DNA of 64,000 nt from CAZCFB01 sp964511535 (GCA_964511535.1 CAZEFW010000024.1:8154-72153), one strand, 5' to 3'; shown: positions 18,525 to 27,530, numbered from the stretch's first letter. Made by a program: numbers and translations. Notes: a model not told the origin generated them from the letters alone.

Positions 18525-18711
18525 GGCTTCAGACTTCAGACTTCGGGCATCAGGGGAGACGGCCTGGGCTCGGCTTCGCCTCGCGGCTTGAGTCTTGAGG
18601 CTTGAGGAAGGATTGCTGTTGCTCGGCTTCAGGCTTCAGGCATCAGGGGGAACCGCAGCACCAACCACCCTGAAGCCTGAAGCCCGAGGCCTGAAGCCGG
18701 AGTCGCGCAGC
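18525..18711. repeat. Degenerate CTTCAGG heptad repeats with a large inverted repeat
   Basis: The 208-bp gap between the kinase and trxA consists of clusters of heptads such as TTCAGAC, TTGAGTC, TTCAGGC and their complements (CCTGAAG). Similar heptads occur at 17447-17460 and 22194-22245. No gene is seen in it. Confidence 0.75.
18625..18684. terminator. Possible bidirectional terminator: 16-bp inverted repeat
   Basis: GGCTTCAGGCTTCAGG (18625-18640) is perfectly complementary to CCTGAAGCCTGAAGCC (18669-18684), with a 28-nt loop. It lies between convergent genes (the kinase ends at 18508, trxA at 18717). No T-run follows, so termination is inferred from position. Confidence 0.45.
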
Positions 18712-18716
18712 GGCTT

Positions 18717-19040
18717 CTAAAGCGCGCCCTCGATCATCTCCTGGATCTTCCCCTTGGGGTGGGCTCCGGTGAGTTGACCCACGACGTCGCCGTCCTTGAA
18801 CATGAGCAGGGTGGGGATGGCGCGCACGTTGTAGTTGGTCGGGATCTGGGGGTTTTTGTCCACGTCCACCTGTCCGAACTCCACGCGACCGTCGAACTCC
18901 TGGGCCAGCTCCTCCACCAGCGGGGCGATGGCCTTGCACGGGCCGCACCAGTCCGCGGCCATGTCCAGCAGGAAGGGGACGGAGCTGTTGAGCACGGCCT
19001 CTTCGAAGTTTCCGTCGGTGATCTCCATCAGGTTGGACAT
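18717..19040 (-). CDS. trxA: Thioredoxin
   Basis: Cytoplasmic thioredoxin of 107 residues, reducing protein disulfides. The active site is WCGPCK (about 31-36), and the cis-Pro lies in RAIPTLLMFKDG. The length is standard. ATG 19040 follows AAGGAG at ideal spacing. It is divergent from the heme operon, and its 3' end faces the kinase gene. Confidence 0.96.
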   Translation of the reverse strand: MSNLMEITDGNFEEAVLNSSVPFLLDMAADWCGPCKAIAPLVEELAQEFDGRVEFGQVDVDKNPQIPTNYNVRAIPTLLMFKDGDVVGQLTGAHPKGKIQEMIEGAL

Positions 19041-19150
19041 GGGGTCTCCTTGTTGGCGCTTGAAATGGGGAGCAGCTTTCTAACCCACGATCGAGCAGAA
19101 GATCAAGGTCGTGCTAGATCTCCGCGAATCTGCTGATATTCTCTGCCCAG

Positions 19151-19951
19151 ATGCTCTCTGCGCTCCTCCTGATCGGCGCGGCGCTGTATGGCCTGTCGCT
19201 GGTTTTGTACCTGGTCTACCTCTACGGGAAGGACGAGGGCTCGGTGCGCCTGGCGCGGGCCGCCCTGATGGCCGCTGCCCTGGTTCACCTGGCCTTCATC
19301 GGGTACCTCTGTACTCACCAGCTCAACCCGTTGAGGGATGTACGAGGAGCGCTGAGCCTCACGGGCTGGCTGATCGGCGTGGGCTTCCTCGCCTTCACCC
19401 ACCGCCACCGCATGAGCGTGGCCGGGGCGTTCATCGCGCCGCTCTGCCTCTGCCTGCTCCTGGCGTCGAGGATCACCCCGGGGGCCGAGTCCACGCTGGG
19501 CGACGCCGAGGGCGTTCAGCGCGCGCTGGGCAACCTTCATATCCTGCTCGCCACCTCCGGCGTGGCCATCTTCGGGCTGGCCGCGGTGGTGGGGCTGATC
19601 TACCTGCTTCAGGAGCGCGCCCTCAAGCAGAAACGTCTCGGCCGCCTGTTCCGCATCACGCCGCCGCTTACCGCCCTCGACGCGGCGAGCCGTCGGCTCA
19701 CCCTGCTCGGGTTTCCGCTGTACACCCTGGCGGTGATCACCGGGGCCGTCTGGTCGGTGCAGCTGCACGGGGCCGGGGTGCGGCCGGAGCATGTGATCTC
19801 GGCGGTCACCTGGCTCATCTTTGCCGCCGCCATCGGCCTGCGCGTCACCGTGGGCATGCGGGGGCGCCGCGCCGCGCTGCTGACCATCCTCGGGTTCGTG
19901 GCCATGGTGATGGTGCTCCTGCTCTACATGGCGCGCAGGATGTTCGGCTGA
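19151..19951 (+). CDS. HemX/CcsA-like cytochrome c assembly family membrane protein
   Basis: Polytopic membrane protein of 266 residues with about eight helices. It matches the CcsA/HemX family that handles heme in membranes and is commonly placed directly upstream of hemA. Conserved His residues appear in LGNLHILLATSG, in FTHRHRM and in VQLHG. A full tryptophan-rich WWD signature is not obvious, favouring HemX over a true CcsA. The stop overlaps the hemA start by 1 bp (TGATG). No Shine-Dalgarno precedes ATG 19151; TATTCT ends 8 nt upstream. Confidence 0.82.
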   Translation: MLSALLLIGAALYGLSLVLYLVYLYGKDEGSVRLARAALMAAALVHLAFIGYLCTHQLNPLRDVRGALSLTGWLIGVGFLAFTHRHRMSVAGAFIAPLCLCLLLASRITPGAESTLGDAEGVQRALGNLHILLATSGVAIFGLAAVVGLIYLLQERALKQKRLGRLFRITPPLTALDAASRRLTLLGFPLYTLAVITGAVWSVQLHGAGVRPEHVISAVTWLIFAAAIGLRVTVGMRGRRAALLTILGFVAMVMVLLLYMARRMFG

Positions 19952-21252
19952 TGCTCTTCGTGGTCGTCGGGTGCAGCTATCGCACCGCCGGGATCGAGTT
20001 GAGGGAGCAGCTGGCGTTCCCCGAGGACGAGATCCCGCGGGCGCTGCGCGAGCTGATGCAGCGCCCCGACATGCAGGAGGTGCTGCTGCTGAGCACATGC
20101 AACCGGGTGGAGATCTGGGGCGTGGCCCGCCGGCCCGGCCACGCGCGCGCAGACCTGGCGGGTTTCCTCGCCGAGGACCGGGGAGTTGCCCGGGACGAGC
20201 TCGACGCGGCGCTCTTCTCCCTGCAGGGGGAGGAGGCGCTGACACACATCTTCAAGGTCGCCTCCAGCCTCGACGCCATGGTGATCGGCGAGGCCCAGAT
20301 CATCGGCCAGGTGAAGGAGGCGTTCGCCGCCGCCTCCCGGGCAGGCACCCTGGGCCCGGGCCTCAACCGGTGCATGCACAAGGCCCTGGGCGCGGCCAAG
20401 CGCGCGCGCACCGAGACGAACATCGCCCGCCACCCGGTCTCGGTCTCGTCGGTGGCGGCGGACCTGGCGGGGCGGATCTTCGGCGACCTGCAGCGCAGCG
20501 TTGTGCTGCTGCTGGGCGCCGGGGAGATGTCAGAGCTGGCGGCGCGGCACCTGATGGGCAACGGCGCGCGCGACCTGCGCGTGGTCAACCGCACCCACGA
20601 GCGCGCCGTGAGCATGGCGTTTCAGCTCGGCGCCACCGCGCACAAGTACGAGGACCTGGGCGGGCAGCTGCTCCAGGCGGATATTCTGGTCACCTCCACC
20701 TCGAGCAAGGAGCCGATCCTCACCCGCGACGGCCTGGCGAAGACGATGAAGGGGCGCCGCCAGCGGCCCCTGTTCATCGTGGATATCGCGGTGCCGAGAG
20801 ATGTGGAGACCGCCGCGGGCAAGCTGCCGAACCTCTACCTGTTCGACATCGACGACCTGGACCAGGTGGTGGCGGAGAACCTCAAGGCCCGCCACGCGGA
20901 GGCGGACCGGGCCTCCGACCTTGTGGACCAGGAGGTGGCCCACTTCGTCAGCTGGATGAAGCAGCAGGACGCCGTGCCGGTGATCAAGGAGCTGCGGGGC
21001 TATTTCCGGCAGGTGGTGCAAGCCGAGGTGGAGCACGCCGCGCGAGATCTCGGCCTCACCGAGGCCCAGCAGCAGCAGATCCTGGACCGCATGTCCGAGG
21101 CCATCGTCAACAAGCTGCTGCACGGGCCGACGGTTGAGCTGAAGTCTCACGCAGCCCGTTCGGACGGTACCTTCCTGGCCAAGGCCGCCAAGCACCTGTT
21201 CCGCCTCGCGGCGGCAGAAGAGGCGGCAGCAACGAGCAACAAGGAGAAGTGA
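19951..21252 (+). CDS. hemA: Glutamyl-tRNA reductase
   Basis: Catalyses NADPH-dependent reduction of glutamyl-tRNA to glutamate-1-semialdehyde, the first committed step of C5-pathway tetrapyrrole synthesis; 433 residues. The nucleophilic Cys lies in LLLSTCNRVEIWG (about residue 50). MVIGEAQIIGQVKEAF and the Rossmann motif LLLGAGEMSE are present, and the C-terminal helical dimerisation domain is complete. The start ATG 19951 overlaps the upstream stop. It is coupled to hemC. Confidence 0.97.
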   Translation: MLFVVVGCSYRTAGIELREQLAFPEDEIPRALRELMQRPDMQEVLLLSTCNRVEIWGVARRPGHARADLAGFLAEDRGVARDELDAALFSLQGEEALTHIFKVASSLDAMVIGEAQIIGQVKEAFAAASRAGTLGPGLNRCMHKALGAAKRARTETNIARHPVSVSSVAADLAGRIFGDLQRSVVLLLGAGEMSELAARHLMGNGARDLRVVNRTHERAVSMAFQLGATAHKYEDLGGQLLQADILVTSTSSKEPILTRDGLAKTMKGRRQRPLFIVDIAVPRDVETAAGKLPNLYLFDIDDLDQVVAENLKARHAEADRASDLVDQEVAHFVSWMKQQDAVPVIKELRGYFRQVVQAEVEHAARDLGLTEAQQQQILDRMSEAIVNKLLHGPTVELKSHAARSDGTFLAKAAKHLFRLAAAEEAAATSNKEK

Positions 21253-22175
21253 TGGCGAAAGCGGTCATCGGCACCCGGGGCAGCAAGCTGGCCCTGTGGC
21301 AGGCCGAGCATATCGCCGCCGAGTTGAGGCGGGTCAACCCTGGCATGGAGGTCTCACTCCAGGTGATCAAGACCCGGGGGGACAAGATCCTGGACGTGCC
21401 GCTGGCGAAGGTGGGCGGCAAGGGGCTGTTCGTCAAGGAGATCGAGCTGGCGCTGATTCGCCAGGAGGTGGACCTGGCCGTGCACTCCATCAAGGACGTG
21501 CCGGCCGAGCTCGCCGCGGGGCTCGAGCTGGCGGTGGTGCCCGAGCGGGAGGACCCGCGGGACGCGCTGGTCAGCGCGGCAGGGGTGCCCCTGGACGACC
21601 TGCGCGATGGCGCGGTGGTGGGCACGTCCAGCTTGCGCCGGCGGTTCCAGCTCATGGACAGGCGGCCGGACCTGCAGGTTCAGGACCTCCGCGGCAACGT
21701 GGATACGCGCCTGGGCAAGCTGGACGCCGGGCAGTACGACGCCATCCTCCTGGCCTGCGCGGGGCTGCGGCGGCTGGGCCTCGCGGAGCGGATCACCGAG
21801 GCGCTCGACCCCGGGCGGTTCGTGCCGGCCGTTGGCCAGGGGGCGCTGGGCATCGAGGTCCGCCAGGAAGATGACCAGATCAAGGCGCTGCTCGCGCCGC
21901 TGCATCACACGCCCAGCGCCACCTGCGTGGCGGCGGAGCGAGCGTTCCTGACCCGCCTCGGCGGCGGCTGCCAGGTCCCCCTGGCGGCACACGCCACGCT
22001 GGACGGAGATCACCTGACCCTCGACGCGTTCATCGGCCACCCGTCGGGCTCGCCCACCTTCCGCTTGCTCGATGACGGCCCCGCGCAGGACGCCGAGGCC
22101 ATCGGCCTGCGCCTGGCAGAGAGCATGCTCCAGCAAGGCGCCGGGGAGGTGCTCGACGAGGTGTACGGCGAGTAG
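21252..22175 (+). CDS. hemC: Porphobilinogen deaminase (hydroxymethylbilane synthase)
   Basis: Polymerises four porphobilinogens to hydroxymethylbilane; 307 residues. N-terminal IGTRGSKLALWQ, IKTRGDK, AVHSIKDVP and GTSSLRRRFQL are diagnostic. The dipyrromethane cofactor Cys is in RLGGGCQVPLAAHA. The ATG at 21252 overlaps the hemA stop (TGATG) and follows AAGGAG at 5 nt. It ends the hemX-hemA-hemC operon; hemD and hemB are not in the window. Confidence 0.97.
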   Translation: MAKAVIGTRGSKLALWQAEHIAAELRRVNPGMEVSLQVIKTRGDKILDVPLAKVGGKGLFVKEIELALIRQEVDLAVHSIKDVPAELAAGLELAVVPEREDPRDALVSAAGVPLDDLRDGAVVGTSSLRRRFQLMDRRPDLQVQDLRGNVDTRLGKLDAGQYDAILLACAGLRRLGLAERITEALDPGRFVPAVGQGALGIEVRQEDDQIKALLAPLHHTPSATCVAAERAFLTRLGGGCQVPLAAHATLDGDHLTLDAFIGHPSGSPTFRLLDDGPAQDAEAIGLRLAESMLQQGAGEVLDEVYGE

Positions 22176-22243
22176 GCTCACAGCGCTCGCCGGGCTTGAG
22201 GCTTGGGGCCTGAGGTCTGAAGCGGGTTGTTGGTTCAGCTGCT

Positions 22244-22471
22244 TCAGGTGATGGGCTGCATGCCGATCTCCTCGGCCAGGGCGGCGGCCAGGGCGTCGGC
22301 CTCCGGGAGCAGGTCCAGCGGCACCAGCCACTCGATCTCACCTCTGCCAGCGCGGGAGCTCATCACCGCGATGCCCCCGTACGCCTCCACGATGAAGCGG
22401 ACATATTTGATCTCTTCACGGGGCAGGCGGTACCGCCGGCGCGTGCAGCCGGGATCGTCGGGCAGGCTCAT
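22244..22471 (-). CDS. DUF4911 domain-containing protein
   Basis: Small protein of 75 residues. The pattern RRRYRLPREEIKYVRFIVEA, then YGGIAVMSS, IEWLVPLDLLPEA and EEIGM matches the DUF4911 family, found mainly in deltaproteobacteria and of unknown function. ATG 22471 is chosen because the conserved part starts soon after; an upstream ATG (22504) adds only Pro-rich residues. It is convergent with hemC and divergent from the CpoB-like gene. Confidence 0.7.
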   Translation of the reverse strand: MSLPDDPGCTRRRYRLPREEIKYVRFIVEAYGGIAVMSSRAGRGEIEWLVPLDLLPEADALAAALAEEIGMQPIT

Positions 22472-22582
22472 GGGACGGGTGCAGGTTGGCACGGGCCATG
22501 GCAAGATACCACCAGACTGTGGTACAGGTCCAAGTAGGCAGTGCGGGTACAGGCCGTACTGCTACCCGAGTGTGCTGTTTTT

Positions 22583-22612
22583 TTGCCCCAGGTCGGCTGG
22601 GATCCCTATAAT
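22583..22612 (+). promoter_or_regulatory. Predicted sigma70-type promoter of the cpoB-like gene
   Basis: TTGCCC (22583-22588) and a perfect TATAAT (22607-22612) with an 18-bp spacer. Transcription would start near 22619, ruling out an in-frame ATG at 22611 as the start codon and supporting ATG 22644. Confidence 0.6.
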
Positions 22613-22643
22613 GGGAGAACTGTTGAGCAAGGTCCTCCAATCG

Positions 22644-23654
22644 ATGCGCCAACCGCGTTTCATATTCACTGCTTGCATGATCGCCGCGTTGCTTTTGTCC
22701 GGCTGCGCCAAAACAAGGAGCGATGCCTCCCTCAAGCAGATCCAACAGAAGCTCGAGGAGATGGCTCAGCAACGCGAGGACGACCAACAAGATATCCAGG
22801 AGATGGACAGCCGCCTGTTCCTGCTCGAGGACAAGGTGGACACGCTGCGCGTCAAGCAGGAGACCAAGAGCACGCCAAAGCACCACCCGGTCATCCGGAT
22901 CCGCCCTGGCAAGAGCGAGACCCGGGCTGACGATGAGCTGGTGGAGAAGCCATCGCGGCCCACCATCATCGAGGCCAAGGGCACCGGCGAATCGCTGGTG
23001 GAGAACACCACGGTGGAGTACGAGGGCGAGGCCAGCAAGGGCGGCCCGCGGCCAGTGCTGCGGCTGTACGGCTCCTCCCCCGGGAGCGTGGGATCCGCGG
23101 TGACCAGCCCGGCGCCCAGGTCACGCCCGGCGCCGTCCATCCCCGCGGCGGGGTTGTCGAGCGAACGGCTCGGCGTGGTGCCGCTGCCCCGGGGCACCGC
23201 TGCAGCGCGCGCCGCGGACCCGTCGCCGGCCCGGCCCGCCGCCGCCCCCGCGGCCGCTGCCCGGCCAGCGCCGCCTGCCAGGGACATCGTGAAGGTCTAC
23301 CTGGAGGGATTGCGACAGTACAAGGCCGGCAACTACACCGGCGCCATCGCTACCTTCACCGGCTTCGTGGCGCGGCACCCCTCGCACCAGTACGCAGACA
23401 ACGCCTACTACTGGCTCGGCGAGTGCCACTACGACCAGCGGGAATACCGCAAGGCGCTGGGTCACTTCCGCCAGGTGGTGACGCGCTACCCGTCGGGGAA
23501 CAAGGTCCCCGACAGCATGCTGAAGATGGCCTATTGCCAGCTGAAGCTCGAGGACAGGCAGGCCGCAGCCAAGGTGCTGAGCCAGGTGGTGGCGCGCTAC
23601 CCGGACTCCAGGGTCGGGAAGCTCGCAGCCGCCGCGCTGAAGAAGTTGCAGTGA
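22644..23654 (+). CDS. CpoB/YbgF-like TPR lipoprotein
   Basis: Lipoprotein of 336 residues resembling the Tol-Pal associated coordinator CpoB (YbgF). The signal ends in LLLSGC. A coiled coil (about 30-70, containing IQQKLEEMAQQREDDQQDIQ) gives trimerisation as in YbgF. A long Pro/Ala-rich linker follows, then three tol-pal-type TPRs (about 215-335) with AIATFTGFVARHPSHQYADN and ALGHFRQVVTRYPSGNKVPD. A lipid anchor is atypical for E. coli CpoB but frequent in deltaproteobacteria. The other tol-pal genes are not in the window. It is followed by a LysM gene 25 bp away. Confidence 0.82.
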   Translation: MRQPRFIFTACMIAALLLSGCAKTRSDASLKQIQQKLEEMAQQREDDQQDIQEMDSRLFLLEDKVDTLRVKQETKSTPKHHPVIRIRPGKSETRADDELVEKPSRPTIIEAKGTGESLVENTTVEYEGEASKGGPRPVLRLYGSSPGSVGSAVTSPAPRSRPAPSIPAAGLSSERLGVVPLPRGTAAARAADPSPARPAAAPAAAARPAPPARDIVKVYLEGLRQYKAGNYTGAIATFTGFVARHPSHQYADNAYYWLGECHYDQREYRKALGHFRQVVTRYPSGNKVPDSMLKMAYCQLKLEDRQAAAKVLSQVVARYPDSRVGKLAAAALKKLQ

Positions 23655-23679
23655 ACACCGGATACCCGGAGGGACACCC

Positions 23680-24888
23680 GTGAAGAATGGACTCATCCTG
23701 GGATTGATCGCTGTCATGGTCCCGTCGCTGGCCTGGGCGCAGGCAGGCACAGCCGAGACGCCGACCAATACCCAGATCACAGCACCGGCGCTCCCCAAAA
23801 CCCCCACCTCTCCTCTCGACTTCCAGGGGACCGCCAAGGGGGCCGCCGCGCCGGCGGCTGCTGCGGGCGCCAAGGGGGGTGCCCCCACGGGGTACGAGGG
23901 CGGCGATCTGCTGATCACGGACATCAACCCCGCACTGTACGACGCCCCAGGTGGGCGGCGGAAGGTGCCCGATCACCACACGGTCAAGAAGGGCGACACC
24001 CTCTGGACCCTCTGCCAGTACTACTACGGTGATCCCTGGGCCTGGCCCCAGCTCTGGGCCTACAACACCCCGATCACCAACCCGCACTGGATCTACCCTG
24101 GCGACCGGATCCGCATGCTCGGCGTGGTCAAGCAGACCGACCGCACTCCGGACAAGGAGGAGGTGAGGCTGACCAAGAAGGCGCGCAACCTGAGCCGGGT
24201 GATGCGCCTGCGTCAGCGCGGCTTCGTGGAGGAGAAGGAGGTCGCCAAGTCCGCCACGGTGAGCGGATCGCTCAAGGAGCGCTCCTTCCTGTCGCTGCAC
24301 GACGAGCTCTACCTTCACGGCGCGGCGCGGTTCAAGCCGACGCTGGGCAAGCTGTTCACCATCTACCGCATCGGCAGGAAGCTGGAGAACCGGGACGGCG
24401 ACCACCTGGGCTACCTCGTGCTGATCCTCGGCACGGCCCGCATCAAGCGCCTGACCAAGGGCAAGGACGCCACCGCGCTGGTCACCGAGGCCTTCAGCGA
24501 GATTCAGCGCGGTGACCGGGTGGGTCCCCTGCGGCGTACCTACAAGGCGATCCCGCTGCGGCCGGCGGAGAAGGACCTCAAGGGCCGGATCATCGCCAAC
24601 CTCGACGACATCAAGGGCGTGGGCGAGTACCAGGTGGTCTACCTGGACAAGGGGCGTTTGGACGGGGTCAAGCTGGGCAACCGGTTCCTGGTCATGCGCC
24701 AGGGCGACGGCGCCGAGACGCTGATCCCCGAGGAGATCGACGAGGAGGAGATGGCGCAGTTCCCCGAGGAGACCGTGGCCGAGATCTCCGTGCTCGACGT
24801 GCGCAAGCGGGCCTCCATGGGCCTGGTGACGCGCTCCCTGCGCGAGGTGCGCAACGGCGACCGCGTGCGCATGCGCCGCGGCTACTGA
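23680..24888 (+). CDS. Secreted LysM-domain protein
   Basis: Periplasmic protein of 402 residues with a signal peptide (LILGLIAVMVPSLAWAQA) and one LysM domain (about 105-155, HHTVKKGDTLWTLCQYYYGD ... WIYPGDRIRML) that should bind peptidoglycan glycan strands. The remaining 240 residues form a beta-rich region of unknown function (KLFTIYRIGR, QVVYLDKGRLDGVKLGNRF). The GTG at 23680 follows CGGAGGGA. It is probably co-transcribed with the CpoB-like gene, suggesting a cell-envelope role. Confidence 0.85.
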   Translation: MKNGLILGLIAVMVPSLAWAQAGTAETPTNTQITAPALPKTPTSPLDFQGTAKGAAAPAAAAGAKGGAPTGYEGGDLLITDINPALYDAPGGRRKVPDHHTVKKGDTLWTLCQYYYGDPWAWPQLWAYNTPITNPHWIYPGDRIRMLGVVKQTDRTPDKEEVRLTKKARNLSRVMRLRQRGFVEEKEVAKSATVSGSLKERSFLSLHDELYLHGAARFKPTLGKLFTIYRIGRKLENRDGDHLGYLVLILGTARIKRLTKGKDATALVTEAFSEIQRGDRVGPLRRTYKAIPLRPAEKDLKGRIIANLDDIKGVGEYQVVYLDKGRLDGVKLGNRFLVMRQGDGAETLIPEEIDEEEMAQFPEETVAEISVLDVRKRASMGLVTRSLREVRNGDRVRMRRGY

Positions 24889-24891
24889 TCC

Positions 24892-25731
24892 TCAGCTCTT
24901 CAGCCGTCTGTATCTCCCTGCACCTGCAGCTTCAACCCTCCCCAGCAGCTCGAGCTGAACCAGGACCATGGCGGTCCGCGCGGCGGTCCACTGTGCGGTG
25001 AGGGCGAGGTCGTCCAGCGAGACGGCCCCGGCTGGCATCAGCTCCAGCAGCTTCGCCTGGTCCGCGGTGACCCGGTCACGGGACGCGGCGGGTGGGGGCT
25101 GCCCGTGGAGCGCCGCCATGACGTCAGCGGCGTCGCCGACCCTGGCGCCGCCTGCGGCGATGAGCTTGTTGCAGCCGGGGCTGCCCGCCACGGCCATGAC
25201 CGGCAGCCCCAGGCGGCTGGCCCAGCGCGCCGTGTGCAGCGCGCCGGAGCGGGCGCTGGCCCGGGTCACCGCCACGCCGCCGGAGAGCGCCGCGATGAGG
25301 CGGTTGCGGCGGGGGAAGTGCCACCCCCTCGGCGGCGTCCGCGAGGCGTGCTCGCTGACCACGGCGCCCTGGCCGCTGGCCCCGATCTCCTCGAACAGCG
25401 GGATGTTCCGCTCGGGGTAGGGCGCAAGCAGCCCGCTGCCGAGGACGGCCACGGTCACCCCGCCAGCGTCCAGGGCGCCGCGGTGGGCAGCGGCGTCCAC
25501 GCCGAGGGCGCCGCCCGATACCACGCAGAGGCCCCGCTCCGAGAGCTCCCGCGCGAGGGTTCGGGTCAGCCGCACGGTGGCCGCGCCGGCAGCGCGTGAG
25601 CCCACGATGGCCACCATGGGCAGATCGTGCAGCTGCCCCATGAGCTCCAGCGCAGCGGGCGGGTCGGGCAGCCGGCGCAGGAGCGCCGGGTAGTTCGGGT
25701 CGTCATGATCCAGGCGTTTGATGGCAGTCAT
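24892..25731 (-). CDS. dprA: DNA processing protein DprA-like
   Basis: Rossmann-fold DprA/Smf family protein of 279 residues, expected to load RecA on incoming single-stranded DNA during natural transformation. Motifs in order are VAIVGSRAAG, VVSGGALGVDAAAHRGAL, VAVLGSGLLAPYPERN, FPRRNRLIAALS and SGALHTARWAS. A C-terminal winged-helix-like segment (AGAVSLDDLALTAQW) is retained. The family's usual VvEa motif reads AVTRAS, a modest divergence. ATG 25731 is conservative; an ATG at 25785 would overlap the divergent trmFO start. No competence operon is nearby. Confidence 0.85.
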   Translation of the reverse strand: MTAIKRLDHDDPNYPALLRRLPDPPAALELMGQLHDLPMVAIVGSRAAGAATVRLTRTLARELSERGLCVVSGGALGVDAAAHRGALDAGGVTVAVLGSGLLAPYPERNIPLFEEIGASGQGAVVSEHASRTPPRGWHFPRRNRLIAALSGGVAVTRASARSGALHTARWASRLGLPVMAVAGSPGCNKLIAAGGARVGDAADVMAALHGQPPPAASRDRVTADQAKLLELMPAGAVSLDDLALTAQWTAARTAMVLVQLELLGRVEAAGAGRYRRLKS

Positions 25732-25783
25732 GAGCAGGTTATCGGCAGCAGCCCTCCTGATGTTGCGGCTATACTCCGTTTCC

Positions 25784-27112
25784 ATGACAGATCGGGTCAC
25801 CATCGTCGGCGCCGGCCTGGCCGGGTGCGAGGCAGCGTGGCAGCTCAGCCGCGCGGGCATCCCCGTGGATTTGCTCGAGGCGCGGCCCGCGGTGCAGTCC
25901 CCCGCGCACCAGACCCTGCTGCCGGGAGAGCTCGTCTGCTCCAACTCGCTGCGATCTGACGCGCCCGAGAGCGCGCCGGGGCAGCTCAAGGCGGAGCTGC
26001 GCAGGTCGGACTCCCTCATCCTGCGGGCTGCCGACGCCACGCGCGTGCCCGCTGGCGGGGCGCTGGCCGTGGACCGGACCGCGTTCGCCTGGCGCGTCAC
26101 GGCCGAGCTGCTCCGGCTGCCGAACCTGCGCCTGCGCCGCCACGCCGTGGACGACCTGCCGAGCGGGCCGGTGGTGCTCGCCAGCGGGCCCCTCACCTCG
26201 GCGGGCCTCAGCAAGGCCCTGGGACACCTGCTGGGCGCGGGCCTCTACTTCTATGACGCCATCGCCCCGATCATCGACGCCGAGAGCATCGACTGGGAGC
26301 GCGCGTATCACGGCGCCAGGCGAGACCCGGGGTGCCAGGACTACGTCAACTGCCCGCTGGATGCCGAGCAGTACCGCCGCCTGGTGCAGGGGCTGCTGAC
26401 GGGGGAGCAGACCCCGCCCCATCCGTTTGAGGAGCCGCGGTTCTTCGAGGGGTGCCTGCCGGTGGAGGTGATGGCGAGCCGCGGCCCTGATGTGCTGGCG
26501 TATGGTCCGCTTCGCCCGGTGGGGCTCGAGGACCCGCGCACAGGCCGCCGGCCCCACGCGGTGGTCCAGCTTCGGGCCGAGGATCCCGCGCGCACCAGCT
26601 ACAACCTGGTGGGCTTTCAGACACGCTTGACCCAGCCCGAGCAGCGCCGGGTGTTCCGGATGATCCCCGGGCTACAGCGGTGCAGGTTCTTTCGCTTCGG
26701 ATCCATCCACCGCAACGCCTACATCGACGCGCCGCGGCTGCTGGGCCCGCGGCTGGAGCTACGGGGCGCAGCGCATGTGCGCGCGGCGGGTCAGCTGGCA
26801 GGGGTGGAGGGGTACCTGGAGAGCACGGCCATGGGGATGCTGGCGGGCGTTCTGCTCGCCGCGGATCTGCGCGGGGTGGCGCTGGATCCACCCCCCGAGA
26901 CCACCGCCACGGGGGCGCTGTACCATCACCTGCTGCGCGCGCGCATGCCCGGCGAGCGGTTCGAACCACAGAAGATCAACTTCGGGCTGCTTCCCCCGGC
27001 GCCAAAGGGGCCGCGCCGCAAGCGGGAGCGTCGGCGCGCGGTGGTGCAGCGGGCGATGTCTGATTTTGATGGCTGGGCCGACGGGCTTGGGGGCCTCAGT
27101 CGCCGGAGCTGA
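25784..27112 (+). CDS. trmFO: tRNA (uracil-54-C5) methyltransferase, folate- and FAD-dependent
   Basis: Methylates U54 in tRNA using methylenetetrahydrofolate and FAD; 442 residues. Motifs are VTIVGAGLAGCEAAWQL (FAD binding), LLPGELVCSNSLRSD, YFYDAIAPIID, QDYVNCPLDAEQY, FEGCLPVEVMASRG, LVGFQTRLT and ESTAMGMLAG, all typical. The second half of the FAD domain is complete. The ATG at 25784 lacks a Shine-Dalgarno; TATACT ends 8 nt upstream. The 3' end overlaps the convergent FKBP gene by 17 bp. Confidence 0.95.
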   Translation: MTDRVTIVGAGLAGCEAAWQLSRAGIPVDLLEARPAVQSPAHQTLLPGELVCSNSLRSDAPESAPGQLKAELRRSDSLILRAADATRVPAGGALAVDRTAFAWRVTAELLRLPNLRLRRHAVDDLPSGPVVLASGPLTSAGLSKALGHLLGAGLYFYDAIAPIIDAESIDWERAYHGARRDPGCQDYVNCPLDAEQYRRLVQGLLTGEQTPPHPFEEPRFFEGCLPVEVMASRGPDVLAYGPLRPVGLEDPRTGRRPHAVVQLRAEDPARTSYNLVGFQTRLTQPEQRRVFRMIPGLQRCRFFRFGSIHRNAYIDAPRLLGPRLELRGAAHVRAAGQLAGVEGYLESTAMGMLAGVLLAADLRGVALDPPPETTATGALYHHLLRARMPGERFEPQKINFGLLPPAPKGPRRKRERRRAVVQRAMSDFDGWADGLGGLSRRS

Positions 27113-27530
27113 CGTCCAGGATCTTCACCTTGAAGTGAATGTCCTTGCCGGCCAGGGGGTGGTTCAGCCGGACCTTGACCTTCTCGTCGTCGACAGCCAT
27201 CACCGTGAAGTTGATCGGGCTGCCGGACGGGTCCTTGGCCTGGAAATCCGAGCCCTCGGCGATGTCGGCGTCACCCGGGAACTCTGCCCGCGGGATGTCG
27301 AGGGTCGGCATGTTCTCCTCGCTGCCGTACGCCTCGGCGGCAGGCACCACGCCCTCCTCCTCCGCGCCCGGCTCCAGCTCCTCGAGCCGGTCCTCCAGTC
27401 CGCGGAGCATCTGTCCCGAGCCGTGCACATAATCGATGGGGCCGCGTTCTTCCGAAGACTCCAGGATCTCGCCGTCCTCGAGCTTCAGCTCATACTCCAT
27501 CTTGACCTTCTTGCCAGACGATATCTTCAT
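27096..27530 (-). CDS. FKBP-type peptidyl-prolyl isomerase, SlyD-like
   Basis: Cytoplasmic FKBP-fold prolyl isomerase/chaperone of 144 residues. The N-terminal pattern VKMEYELKLEDGEILESSEE, the YVHGSGQMLRGLEDRLEEL segment, an insert-in-flap region and C-terminal NHPLAGKDIHFKVKILDV are typical of SlyD-type proteins. The His-rich metal-binding tail of E. coli SlyD is absent. ATG 27530 follows GGAGG. The 3' end overlaps trmFO on the opposite strand. Confidence 0.92.
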   Translation of the reverse strand: MKISSGKKVKMEYELKLEDGEILESSEERGPIDYVHGSGQMLRGLEDRLEELEPGAEEEGVVPAAEAYGSEENMPTLDIPRAEFPGDADIAEGSDFQAKDPSGSPINFTVMAVDDEKVKVRLNHPLAGKDIHFKVKILDVSSGD

